DNA of 51,879 nucleotides from Rhodocyclaceae bacterium (lineage in GTDB: Bacteria > Pseudomonadota > Gammaproteobacteria > Burkholderiales > Rhodocyclaceae): positions 1 through 51,879 of the forward strand of contig JALNXH010000025.1 in NCBI GenBank assembly GCA_023230455.1. The letters run 5' to 3'. The translations under genes were made by a program, and so were the position numbers. How positions within the stretch are numbered: the first letter of the stretch is position 1; each line of letters starts with the position of its first letter. The notes under the pieces are model-generated. The model saw only the letters and a program-made list of their open reading frames with translations. It made no database searches and was not told the origin of the DNA. Below are positions 1-6,340 of the stretch, one piece after another.

Positions 1-135
1 ACCGGACGACTTGTCCTTGTACGTCTCCGTCGTTGCGATCCGAATCGTTGCGATCGCTTCGCGGTTCTGCGTGTAACGAACCTCAGGGTCGGCACCCAAG
101 TTGCCGATGAGGGTGACTCTGTTGAGTGATGCCAT
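1..135 (-). CDS. ssb: Single-stranded DNA-binding protein, N-terminal part (runs off the window)
   Basis: The first 45 codons read MASLNRVTLIGNLGADPEVR and then a run ending TYKDKSSG, the characteristic opening of bacterial SSB (OB fold, ssDNA binding during replication, repair and conjugation). The ATG at 135 is preceded by a strong AGGAGG Shine-Dalgarno sequence. The gene is cut by the window edge, so the OB-fold body and acidic tail cannot be seen. An ssb gene beside an AcaB/PFL_4669-type gene is typical of ICE backbones, where ssb usually precedes topB. Here the two genes are divergent, which suggests a rearrangement at this boundary. Confidence 0.88.
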   Translation of the reverse strand, partial: MASLNRVTLIGNLGADPEVRYTQNREAIATIRIATTETYKDKSSG

Positions 136-400
136 GACTACCTCCTGACAAAAGTTGAAATTGGCAGGAAGGCCGTCATTACCTGACGGGGTATCCCCGC
201 CGGGGTTTGAAAATGCTGTTTGTTTCGGAAGGCCAGCTACCTTCACCATGCCCGCCATAAGGAGGACGTGAGATGGTCGCATTCTGACCATCGGAAAAAT
301 GTTCAGGCAGTCGAAATATGCCCTTTTTGGACGCATTTCAGACGCCATAGATGGGGCGTCCTGACTACTCTCCCGAGGCTATATCAACCGGGAGACAGTC
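136..400. promoter_or_regulatory. Divergent intergenic region with hairpins between ssb and the AcaB-like gene
   Basis: 265 bp without a supported gene. It must hold the promoters of both flanking divergent genes. Visible structures are a GGGGTATCCCC palindrome near 190-200 and an inverted repeat GACGCC (341-346) / GGCGTC (355-360) just ahead of the gene at 401. A strong AAGGAGG followed by a five-codon ATG...TGA frame near 273-287 could be a leader peptide, but this is only suggestive. An open frame at 220-459 has no recognisable product. Confidence 0.3.
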
Positions 401-1057
401 ATGGCCACACGTCAGTACAAGCTTTCAACCAACATTCCTACCGTCAGGCTAAGCAATAGCCGGCCATTCATCACCCAGAAGACCATGCTGAATTCATTGC
501 ATGCCCAGCAGGTATTCGAGCGTGGTTACGACATGTGTGCCAACGGGCTGTTCTCGCTGACCGTCGTTTTACGCTTCATCGGTACTGAAGAACAGGCCCA
601 GGCAGTGGAAGCAATGGTTGATGACCTGCTCAACAAAACGCTGGAGGAGATTCGCCAGGAGATCAAGCGCATGCAGGATATGAGCGAAGCCAATGGCTGC
701 GAGACGATGATCGGATATACCAATGCCCGTACCGTCGAGATTCAGATCACCTCGCCACGCTCGATCAGGTTCCTGGCCATCATCCGCGAGTTCGATCAAT
801 TGATAGCCGCGATGGATACTTTATGGCTTGCCTGCCTCATCGACGACACGCACTACTCCATCGAGGCCTATCAATGGAAACGCAGGATCCTTCGAGTAGC
901 CGGGCAAATTCGCACCCTGGCCACGCGCGCGATTCTGGCGGCGCGCAAGAAAGAAACCGTGGAACTTGCAGCGGAGGAAAAAGAGTCAGTGACAATCAGA
1001 GAGTTCACAACGACAACAAATGACCACCGCATTACCGGCGATATCGTTGATTCGTAA
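401..1057 (+). CDS. Integrating conjugative element protein, PFL_4669 / AcaB-like (DUF1845) family
   Basis: 218 aa. The opening (LSTNIPTVRLSNSRPFIT...LNSLHAQQVFERGY) and the central SPRSIRFLAIIREFDQL...MDTLWLACLID segment match my memory of the ICE protein family first named PFL_4669, also annotated DUF1845/AcaB-like. Its biochemical role in ICEs is unclear; the plasmid relative AcaB has been described as a transcriptional activator. No signal peptide or membrane segment is seen. The start at 401 has GGGAGA eight bases upstream. In related ICEs this gene normally lies in the same direction as ssb; here it is divergent from it and is the last recognisable backbone gene before the metal cargo. 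Confidence 0.72.
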   Translation: MATRQYKLSTNIPTVRLSNSRPFITQKTMLNSLHAQQVFERGYDMCANGLFSLTVVLRFIGTEEQAQAVEAMVDDLLNKTLEEIRQEIKRMQDMSEANGCETMIGYTNARTVEIQITSPRSIRFLAIIREFDQLIAAMDTLWLACLIDDTHYSIEAYQWKRRILRVAGQIRTLATRAILAARKKETVELAAEEKESVTIREFTTTTNDHRITGDIVDS

Positions 1058-1222
1058 TTCTTCTCTCCGCTGTGTAGGCTGCATCGCTCCTCTCGGAGAC
1101 AACAACCTGACCGAAAGGTAATTTCCGAGTCATCTTCCTGTTGGTATGCGATTCCTAAGATGGCATCACCGTCGGACGAGAAATATCCGGCGCTAACAAC
1201 CCAATGTCACTAGGAGAACACC

Positions 1223-1615
1223 ATGAAAACCACGCTTACCAAAATCGCTCTGATCGCTTCCCTGAGCGCCATTGGCACGACAGCCGCAATGGCCCACGAA
1301 GACTATTCCGAAAGCGGAAGCCTGCATTGGCTCTCGCACGCTTCGGAATCAAAGGGCCAACCGACAGCCAACCAGCTTGCTCCCTTCGGGTATCAATCCA
1401 CCGCCGCCGCAGCGCGTGTGGTGAGCATTGACAGCAGCACAAAATACCTGAACGTCACACGCCTCGAAACGGTCCAAATCAAGGCCGGCGGGAAAACTAT
1501 CACGTGGATGTTCGATACGCTCGGCACGGCACCGTTCCCACTTTCCAAGATCATTCCTGGAACTGACGGAGTGACGGTCTACGTTGCAGAAAATCCGGCC
1601 TACATTGGCGGTTGA
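1223..1615 (+). CDS. czcE: CzcE-like periplasmic copper-binding protein
   Basis: 130 aa with a Sec signal peptide (cleavage after AMA, about residue 24). The C-terminal half (YLNVTRLETVQIKAGGKTIT, then WMFDTLGTAPFPLSKIIP and VTVYV) is the conserved core of the CzcE family, a periplasmic Cu(II)-binding protein first described beside czc in Cupriavidus metallidurans. The mature N-terminus has His residues (HEDYSESGSLHWLSHASES) that could bind metal. The start is supported by AGGAG. It lies just upstream of copK in the same direction but is separated from it by 130 bp that contain a CopR-type box, so the two are probably separate units. Confidence 0.83.
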   Translation: MKTTLTKIALIASLSAIGTTAAMAHEDYSESGSLHWLSHASESKGQPTANQLAPFGYQSTAAAARVVSIDSSTKYLNVTRLETVQIKAGGKTITWMFDTLGTAPFPLSKIIPGTDGVTVYVAENPAYIGG

Positions 1616-1631
1616 TCTGCTTACCGGGTGG

Positions 1632-1645
1632 TTACATAGATGTAA
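1632..1645. promoter_or_regulatory. CusR/CopR-type operator, perfect palindrome, upstream of copK
   Basis: TTACATAGATGTAA is a perfect TTACA-N4-TGTAA inverted repeat, ending 100 bp before the copK ATG. It matches six other intergenic sites in the window. Binding by the CusR-type regulator at 36031 is inferred from position and recurrence. Confidence 0.7.
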
Positions 1646-1745
1646 TCATTCGGTAAGCATCCGGTTAGGATGGGGCGAGCAAAATGAATTCTGCGGTGTA
1701 TGACAATTCCGCGTTTTATGAAGTTTCCACATAGGAGCATGAAAA

Positions 1746-2030
1746 ATGCTGAAGAAATTTTTGCTGGTCGTTGCAATCAGTTCTGCCGCCGTTTCCGCGT
1801 TCGCAGGTGATGCTGCCCGTGCCGAAGCTAAGCAGGTAATTGATCTCAAAGATGGTTCGACGGTCTACATTTTCAAGGATGGCAAGATGGCCATGGAAAA
1901 TAAGTACGGTAATGCTGTTCGGATGAAGAAAGATACCGTCATGGAAACCAAGGATGGTCAAAAGATCATCATGCATGGCGATGAAGTGATGCGCCTGGAT
2001 TCGTTGCTACGGAAGGGGCACGAAGGCTGA
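1746..2030 (+). CDS. copK: CopK family periplasmic copper-binding protein
   Basis: 94 aa: signal peptide of about 20 residues (cut after AFA), then a mature domain with VIDLKDGSTVYIFKDGKMAM, RMKKDTVMETKDGQKIIM and RLDSLLRKGHEG. These match the known CopK of C. metallidurans, a small all-beta protein that binds Cu(I) through methionines and Cu(II) cooperatively. The Met residues of the sheet are present (KMAMENK, RMKKDTVMET, IIMHGDEVM). The start has GGAG upstream. Its TGA directly abuts the stop of the convergent HD-GYP gene. A palindromic CopR box lies 100 bp upstream. A second, diverged CopK-type gene lies at 27446. Confidence 0.92.
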   Translation: MLKKFLLVVAISSAAVSAFAGDAARAEAKQVIDLKDGSTVYIFKDGKMAMENKYGNAVRMKKDTVMETKDGQKIIMHGDEVMRLDSLLRKGHEG

Positions 2031-3347
2031 TCAGCGCGCCATGTGGAATGGAGTGGCTTCTTCGGGAGCCACTTCCACGTTGAAGTATTTAGGGAGCATA
2101 CCTCGCATTCCCTGTTGCAGATCGTACGCATCGGCTTGGATCATCTTCTGGTACAGGTCTCCGGCAATCCCTTTGAAACTTGCCACAACGACTGGATCAA
2201 AATGTCGGCCCGAGTCTTGCTCGATGATGGAGAGCGCCTCGGCGAGCCCCATCGGCTTCTTGTAGGGACGCTCCGAGGTCAGCGCATCGAAAACGTCGAC
2301 CACAGCGAATATCCTGGCGATACGCGGGATTGCATCGCCCACCAGTCCGTCGGGATAACCCGTTCCGTCAAAACGTTCATGGTGATGCCGTATCGTGCAT
2401 GCCGCGCCAGTCAGCCACGGGTTGTCCGCCACGATTTCGATGCCCAGGAGCGCGTGGGTCTTCATGATCCGGAACTCATCATCGGTCAGCTTTCCCGGTT
2501 TGAGCAGAATGCTATCGGGAATACCGATTTTCCCCACGTCATGAAGAAAGGCGCCCGCGACCAGATCGGCGATTTCGCGTCTTGGCAGTTCCATCGCTTC
2601 GGCGAGTGCAACCGCATAGTACGTTACCCGATAGTTATGGGCGTCGGTATCGGAGTCGCGTTTGGCGATCGCGTTTCCCAATGAGCGCATCAGGGACAGA
2701 TTGGAATCCAGCAGGCGACGCGACAGCCCCACTGAACGTTGCAGCATGGCCAGCAGCAGCGGGTAAAGAAGAAGCGCGGTAACCAAGACGGATATGGACG
2801 CCGTCAATGCCCCGTTGCGGATTTGCACTCTTTGCAATTTCAGGGCTTTTCTGTCGAGGCGGCTAACGCCGTCCAGATACCCTGCAAGTTCTCCGTCGGT
2901 TCCAAACAATGGAAGAATGACTTGTATGAGCCGTTCTTCGGATGCCTCGATCCAGCTTGTGTGGCTCTGACCGCGCCCAGGCCATTCATGTTTTCGGGAT
3001 TTTGCCGCTTCGATGAGTACCATGGGAACGTCTTCCCAGGACTCGTAGATTAGTTTCTTGTCATTGGCGAATATGCGAATCCCGATAAACCGGTTGCGAT
3101 CCAGTAAGCGGTTGAGTTCTCCGTGGTCTGTCGGTGAGCCGACACTGATTGCCAATTGCATGGCAGGCGATTCGAAGTGACGGGCACTGTCGAGTGCGTA
3201 ATCAAGGGCACCTTGCTCGGCTTGATGACTCTCGACCAGATATGACGCACTGCCCGCGACCAGCCCAATGACAACCGCGACCGTCCCCATCCTTCGGGCA
3301 AGCAGCCAGCGAAGATCCCTAGGACTTTCGGGCAGTGCAATGGACAT
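2031..3347 (-). CDS. HD-GYP domain protein, predicted c-di-GMP phosphodiesterase with periplasmic sensor
   Basis: 438 aa. One TM helix at about 18-36, a periplasmic region of about 140 residues with no recognised fold, a second TM at about 181-201, then a cytoplasmic HD-GYP domain. The HD pair is in FLHDVGKIGIPDSILLKPG (H269/D270) and the HHE and GYP motifs are in HHHERFDGTGYPDGL (320-334), so the metal site and the GYP signature look intact. Such enzymes hydrolyse c-di-GMP. It is the third gene of a tight minus-strand operon: the ATG is 1 bp after the stop of the FlgB-like gene, with GAAGGA before it. Its place in a metal island suggests a metal- or stress-sensing input, which is inference. 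Confidence 0.88.
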   Translation of the reverse strand: MSIALPESPRDLRWLLARRMGTVAVVIGLVAGSASYLVESHQAEQGALDYALDSARHFESPAMQLAISVGSPTDHGELNRLLDRNRFIGIRIFANDKKLIYESWEDVPMVLIEAAKSRKHEWPGRGQSHTSWIEASEERLIQVILPLFGTDGELAGYLDGVSRLDRKALKLQRVQIRNGALTASISVLVTALLLYPLLLAMLQRSVGLSRRLLDSNLSLMRSLGNAIAKRDSDTDAHNYRVTYYAVALAEAMELPRREIADLVAGAFLHDVGKIGIPDSILLKPGKLTDDEFRIMKTHALLGIEIVADNPWLTGAACTIRHHHERFDGTGYPDGLVGDAIPRIARIFAVVDVFDALTSERPYKKPMGLAEALSIIEQDSGRHFDPVVVASFKGIAGDLYQKMIQADAYDLQQGMRGMLPKYFNVEVAPEEATPFHMAR

Positions 3348-3348
3348 T

Positions 3349-4032
3349 TCAATCCTTCAGGCTCTGGAGCATTTCCATCATCATCTTGAAATGCCCGCTG
3401 ACGCGATCACGCGAAAATTCCCACATTACGGCATTCTCGGCGAATTTCGAACGCTCGACGTCCATTTCCACGGTATTGCCATCGGCGCTGGGCTGCGTTG
3501 GAACGTGATATTTGAGCGATATGGCAAGACCGTTCTGGACCTGGCCTTGAACATGACCGGGGGCCGTTGTGGCAAGCGAAAGCGGCGTCGTATTGGCGAG
3601 GGACCGAGCAATCCGTAGCGCTTCCTGGAAGTCGATATCCACTGCCTTGTACCCCGGAGTATCGGCGTTGGCGATGTTCGACGCAATCAGCTCTTGTCGA
3701 TAGGCGCGCACCCCGAGCACCGTTTCCTGAATGCCGTGATTTTCACCTTGATGATTTTCTCCAATGGTGAAGTGCCGAGAATGAGTGCTTCCGCTTTGAC
3801 CACCAGCAGCGGCTTGCGAGCTATTGGCACGTGGGAGAGCGGGAGTATTTGGGCCAGCCCCATGACCGGCATGTCCGCCGGCCGGCGCTTGGCCGATGGC
3901 TTGCGATAGCGCGGAAGCAAAGGTTTGTCCCGCGGTAGGTGACGACTGACCGGCGGAATGATCCCCATGCCCACCGCCATTGGATGCAGGTGCGGTAGGC
4001 TGCACACTCCCGACTCCCGCGACCGGCGCCAT
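3349..4032 (-). CDS. Orphan FlgB-like flagellar rod protein with His/Gly-rich N-terminal extension
   Basis: 227 aa, longer than ordinary FlgB (about 130-140). Residues 1-100 are low-complexity Gly/Ala/Ser with His clusters (GGGHGDHSAG, GGHAGHGAG, GENHQGENHG). Residues 104-227 carry the FlgB pattern: YRQELIASNIANADTPGYKA (111-130), then DIDFQEALRIA, YHVPTQPSADGNTVEMD and a C-terminal amphipathic helix FAENAVMWEF...GHFKMMMEMLQSL. FlgB builds the proximal rod of the flagellum with FlgC/F/G, none of which is here. It sits 2 bp after an unknown gene and 1 bp before the HD-GYP gene. A paralogue recruited to another envelope structure is possible. Family assignment is secure; function is not. Confidence 0.8.
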   Translation of the reverse strand: MAPVAGVGSVQPTAPASNGGGHGDHSAGQSSPTAGQTFASALSQAIGQAPAGGHAGHGAGPNTPALPRANSSQAAAGGQSGSTHSRHFTIGENHQGENHGIQETVLGVRAYRQELIASNIANADTPGYKAVDIDFQEALRIARSLANTTPLSLATTAPGHVQGQVQNGLAISLKYHVPTQPSADGNTVEMDVERSKFAENAVMWEFSRDRVSGHFKMMMEMLQSLKD

Positions 4033-4034
4033 TC

Positions 4035-4439
4035 TCAGGCCACCTTGACAGGCCCGATTGGCTTCAGTTCATGATGCCATCGACTGCCATGCTTGGCTTG
4101 CGCATCGGCCGAGAATGCCGAAATCTCTGCTTGGCCTTGCCATTGAACGTGTCCAGATGCCTTGGTCACAAGGGAAAACGCTGCTGTGCCACCAGTCCCA
4201 TGGGCTCCTGCGAGGATTGCCGCTACCAACCGCTGCTGCAATCCCTCGCCAGGAGCATTGGTGTCTTGCGTGGCGCTACCCGTCATTGTGGTGTTGTGGG
4301 CAATTGCGCTCGCAAGTGCTCGCGCAAACGATTCTTTGGCAACCGACGCCGAGACACCGGGACGATGGTTCGAAAGCGTTTCTGTATTGGAGCTTGATGT
4401 TTCAGCCGATGGATACCCGATTTCGTGAGAGGAATGCAT
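4035..4439 (-). CDS. Unknown protein, first or second gene of the FlgB-like/HD-GYP operon
   Basis: 134 aa from the ATG at 4439, chosen because GAGG lies 8 bp upstream; a GTG at 4451 overlaps that site and is less likely. I recognise no domain. Ser/Thr/Ala-rich and without a signal peptide. A short stretch, KESFARALASAIA, resembles GQTFASALSQAIG near the N-terminus of the FlgB-like protein next door, suggesting a shared export or binding segment or an old duplication. His residues are scattered (MHSSHE, SRWHHELKP). It ends 2 bp before the FlgB-like start, so the genes are probably translationally coupled. Confidence 0.6.
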   Translation of the reverse strand: MHSSHEIGYPSAETSSSNTETLSNHRPGVSASVAKESFARALASAIAHNTTMTGSATQDTNAPGEGLQQRLVAAILAGAHGTGGTAAFSLVTKASGHVQWQGQAEISAFSADAQAKHGSRWHHELKPIGPVKVA

Positions 4440-4447
4440 GATTGGCC

Positions 4448-4654
4448 TCACTCGTTCATGATCAGAATCGCCTTGACCGGATCCAGCGGTCCCACGTCAT
4501 GCCATTTATCATCGCGTCCGGCGACTACCGCCTCATCGCAACATCCATGGTTGCATCGACAATCCAGCGCCTCACCAGAACCGCATGGCAGTAGGCGTAA
4601 CGAACCGTCTTGGGACTGCACCCAATGGCCTCGGCAAGCAAACGACACGAACAT
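4448..4654 (-). CDS. Possible small Cys-rich protein at the head of the FlgB-like operon
   Basis: 68 aa frame ending 8 bp before the start of the next gene. Its core, LLPCGSGEALDCRCNHGCCD, has five closely spaced cysteines and a histidine and could bind metal. The rest (DDKWHDVGPLDPVKAILIMN) reads like real coding sequence. The ATG at 4654 has no clear ribosome site; a GTG at 4621 with GAGG seven bases upstream is an alternative and would give 57 aa. No family recognised. Spacing and direction support membership of the operon 4654-2031. Confidence 0.4.
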   Translation of the reverse strand: MFVSFACRGHWVQSQDGSLRLLPCGSGEALDCRCNHGCCDEAVVAGRDDKWHDVGPLDPVKAILIMNE

Positions 4655-4701
4655 CGGTTGCCGTGGTCAACATGTTTGGGTTGCGCCATTTATAAATGCC
4701 A

Positions 4702-4720
4702 AGGCCCCTATTCGGGGCCT
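4702..4720 (-). terminator. Likely terminator of the small His-rich gene
   Basis: AGGCCCC-N5-GGGGCCT, a perfect 7-bp GC-rich stem, 15 bp downstream of the stop at 4735 when read on the minus strand, followed by a weak T-rich stretch (TTGGCATTTATA). It separates this gene from the 4654-2031 operon. Confidence 0.6.
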
Positions 4721-4734
4721 CGTGATGCATGGGA

Positions 4735-4998
4735 TTATTTGCCATCTCGCGGATGAAGGTGACGATTCTTGTCCTTCGTCGGATCTGGTTTCTTGTCCTT
4801 TGCCTCCGGCGCCGTCTGCGGCACGCCAGACTTTTCTTCCATGTGGGAATGCGGTTTCATGGCCTTGTCGCCCTGCGTTCCCGCTGCCGGAGTTTGGGCG
4901 GCCGCAGGTGTATTTGTATCCGAGGCGGCTTGCACGCCTGTGGACAGTGCAGCAGTGATCGCCAGCAGGCTTGTTGCGAGGAGGGATTTCAGTTTCAT
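4735..4998 (-). CDS. Small periplasmic His-rich protein (PHSHMEEK / HLHPRDGK family), copy 1
   Basis: 87 aa. Signal peptide MKLKSLLATSLLAITAALST with likely cleavage after VQA. The mature chain is an Ala/Pro/Lys/Asp-rich, probably disordered peptide with two conserved islands, MKPHSHMEEKSG and RHLHPRDGK at the very end. A paralogue at 9601-9891 keeps both islands and has divergent linkers. His and Met in the islands suggest metal binding; no function is known to me. The start at 4998 is preceded by GGAGAA; an upstream in-frame ATG at 5088 would ruin the signal peptide. A CopR-type box lies 103 bp upstream. Confidence 0.78.
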   Translation of the reverse strand: MKLKSLLATSLLAITAALSTGVQAASDTNTPAAAQTPAAGTQGDKAMKPHSHMEEKSGVPQTAPEAKDKKPDPTKDKNRHLHPRDGK

Positions 4999-5101
4999 GG
5001 CAATTTCTCCAAAAGTAAGTGCGGGGTGAATCCGAGGTGTCATCAAAGTCCGACATGACGAAGTCTGCCCTTGCGTGGCCGTCAACAAGGTGACCGCCGG
5101 A

Positions 5102-5115
5102 TTACATTATTGTCA
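5102..5115. promoter_or_regulatory. CusR/CopR-type operator upstream of the His-rich gene at 4998
   Basis: TTACATTATTGTCA, the TTACA-N4-TGTMA pattern with one departure from perfect symmetry. It begins 103 bp before the ATG at 4998, a spacing close to that at copK and at 9891. Confidence 0.6.
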
Positions 5116-5291
5116 TCACGACTGGTCACGAGGCGTGAGGTGCGGAAGGCAGCGGTTCCATGCCTGCTCCGCAGCCATGGCCGATGTCTTGACCGGTCCG
5201 GTGGCTGGCAACCGAGACATTCGACCATCCAGCCGCCGGGATCGATTTCCTGCAAGGCGGTTCGGGCACTGCCACAAAACGGGCAAGGCAT
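5116..5291 (-). pseudogene. Lar-like zinc-ribbon protein gene broken by a one-base frameshift
   Basis: Frame 1 starts at 5291 with MPCPFCGSARTALQEIDPGG and continues WMVECLGC, a CPFC...CxxC zinc ribbon as in the Lar (restriction alleviation) family. The expected C-terminal part, ATGPVKTSAMAAEQAWNRC, is in another frame of the same strand and ends at the TGA at 5116. The break falls in GGTTGCCAGCCACCGG (about 5202-5217): one extra base after TGCCA would restore CxATGP. Either the gene is inactivated or the assembly has an indel. Without correction the product loses its C-terminal helix. It lies 64 bp downstream of the DUF2934 gene and is probably part of that operon. Confidence 0.62.
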
Positions 5292-5355
5292 CGGGACTGC
5301 TCACGAAGGTCGTCTTCGCTGCGGTTGCCACGAGACCATGAGATGCAACCATCAG

Positions 5356-5586
5356 CTACAAACCGCCTGTAGCCGAAGAATTTCCAAGCATACTGTCCAC
5401 GTCGGCTTCGGCCTCGAACCAGTCGGCCATCTCGTTTCCAGGCTGGAACCCGCGCTGCTCGGCTTTGTAATAGGCGGCTTCGGAAATCAACTGCTCGCGC
5501 GGAATGGCGGCAGCATCGCTTGCCTGGCTCGCTTGCTGTGGCTGCTCGCCGGTCTTGGTTTTCCCTGCGGAATTGTTTTTGCCCAT
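5356..5586 (-). CDS. DUF2934 domain protein
   Basis: 76 aa. A Lys/Gln/Ala-rich N-terminus (about 1-28) is followed by the DUF2934 signature REQLISEAAYYKAEQRGFQP and then EMADWFEAEADVDSML. DUF2934 is a short helical domain of unknown function, common in Proteobacteria as small soluble proteins, often in stress contexts. The start is excellent: AAGGAGG-CATAA-ATG, where the TAA is the stop of the upstream gene. Probably co-transcribed with 5587-5847 and 5853-6137 under the CopR-type box at 6265. Confidence 0.85.
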   Translation of the reverse strand: MGKNNSAGKTKTGEQPQQASQASDAAAIPREQLISEAAYYKAEQRGFQPGNEMADWFEAEADVDSMLGNSSATGGL

Positions 5587-5847
5587 TTATGCCTCCTTGC
5601 GGTCGAAATTGACTTGCGAATAAGGGTTGATCAGGCGGTCTATCACTTCATGGAAGGCCTGCCGGAGTTGCGGCTCCGAGCAGCCCAACAACAGGCCATC
5701 CTCAAGGTAATCCTGCGCGATCTGCGAGAGTTCATCGATGTTCTCGTTCAGTACCTTGATCTTCTCGACACAGGAGATCGCCTGACCGCAATCGGAACGC
5801 CAGATGGAGGCGTGTTTCCTATTGATCGAGGAAGCGCGCGTATCCAT
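5587..5847 (-). CDS. Small protein of unknown function between phasin-like and DUF2934 genes
   Basis: 86 aa, no domain I recognise. The composition is that of a soluble, mainly helical protein: KIKVLNENIDELSQIAQDYL, then LGCSEPQLRQAFHEVIDRLI. The two N-terminal cysteines (DCGQAISC) are notable. The ATG at 5847 has only a weak ribosome site (AGGT). It is 5 bp after the stop of the phasin-like gene and its stop touches the DUF2934 start, so it belongs to that three- or four-gene operon. Confidence 0.62.
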   Translation of the reverse strand: MDTRASSINRKHASIWRSDCGQAISCVEKIKVLNENIDELSQIAQDYLEDGLLLGCSEPQLRQAFHEVIDRLINPYSQVNFDRKEA

Positions 5848-5852
5848 GACTT

Positions 5853-6137
5853 TTACCTATTCGTCAGACTGGCAAATATCTGCCGCTGAAAATCGATTCC
5901 GTGCGAGACGGAGGCGGTCCAGTGGGCAGCTGCGATCTTTCCGCCAGTGACAAGCACCTCGGCAAGATTCCCTTGATTCGAGGATTCCGTGATCGGAATC
6001 GCCAATAGCTTACGAGCCGTCGCCGTGTTGGCTTCCACGGTTTTTTCGCAGTATCCCAACCCTGCGCGACTGATACGAAATATCAGATCAAGCTGGGATT
6101 GATAGTGGTTTCGTAGCTGCTCAATTGCGGGCCTCAT
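5853..6137 (-). CDS. Phasin-like protein
   Basis: 94 aa. The pattern RNHYQSQLDLIFRISRAGLG, then EKTVEANTATARKLLAI is an amphipathic helical pattern like that of phasins (polyhydroxyalkanoate granule surface proteins), though it is shorter than typical phasins (about 140-190 aa), so the call is tentative. No signal peptide. GGAG lies 8-9 bp before the ATG. It is the first gene of a minus-strand operon with 5587-5847, the DUF2934 gene and the broken Lar-like gene. A CopR-type box lies 127 bp upstream, implying copper-responsive expression (inference). Confidence 0.55.
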   Translation of the reverse strand: MRPAIEQLRNHYQSQLDLIFRISRAGLGYCEKTVEANTATARKLLAIPITESSNQGNLAEVLVTGGKIAAAHWTASVSHGIDFQRQIFASLTNR

Positions 6138-6264
6138 GGGCGGGCTCCCTATAGAGATGAATCCAGAGTATTCGCAGATAGCCTCCCTCGCATCGAGTCG
6201 GCAGACCTAGCTGAATTTCTTGGGAGCTTAGGATTGGCAAGCTGACGAAAGCATGTCCGCCTGA

Positions 6265-6278
6265 TTACATCTTTGTCA
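6265..6278. promoter_or_regulatory. CusR/CopR-type operator upstream of the phasin-like operon
   Basis: TTACATCTTTGTCA, TTACA-N4-TGTCA, in the same GATTACAT context as the other sites. It is 127 bp before the phasin-like ATG; the only other neighbour, the gene at 6341-7615, ends here, so the phasin operon is the only plausible target. Confidence 0.58.
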
Positions 6279-6340
6279 CCGAAATGTCAGGATAAACGGC
6301 CACAACGTCCATCCCTCAGCAAGGTTCGGAACTGGTCGCC

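Noticed and set aside
220..459. 79-aa open frame between ssb and the AcaB-like gene
   Set aside because: Basic, low-information sequence without ribosome site or motif, overlapping the real start at 401.
4425..4958. 177-aa plus-strand frame
   Set aside because: Crosses a terminator hairpin and two minus-strand genes with signal peptide or ribosome sites; no motif.
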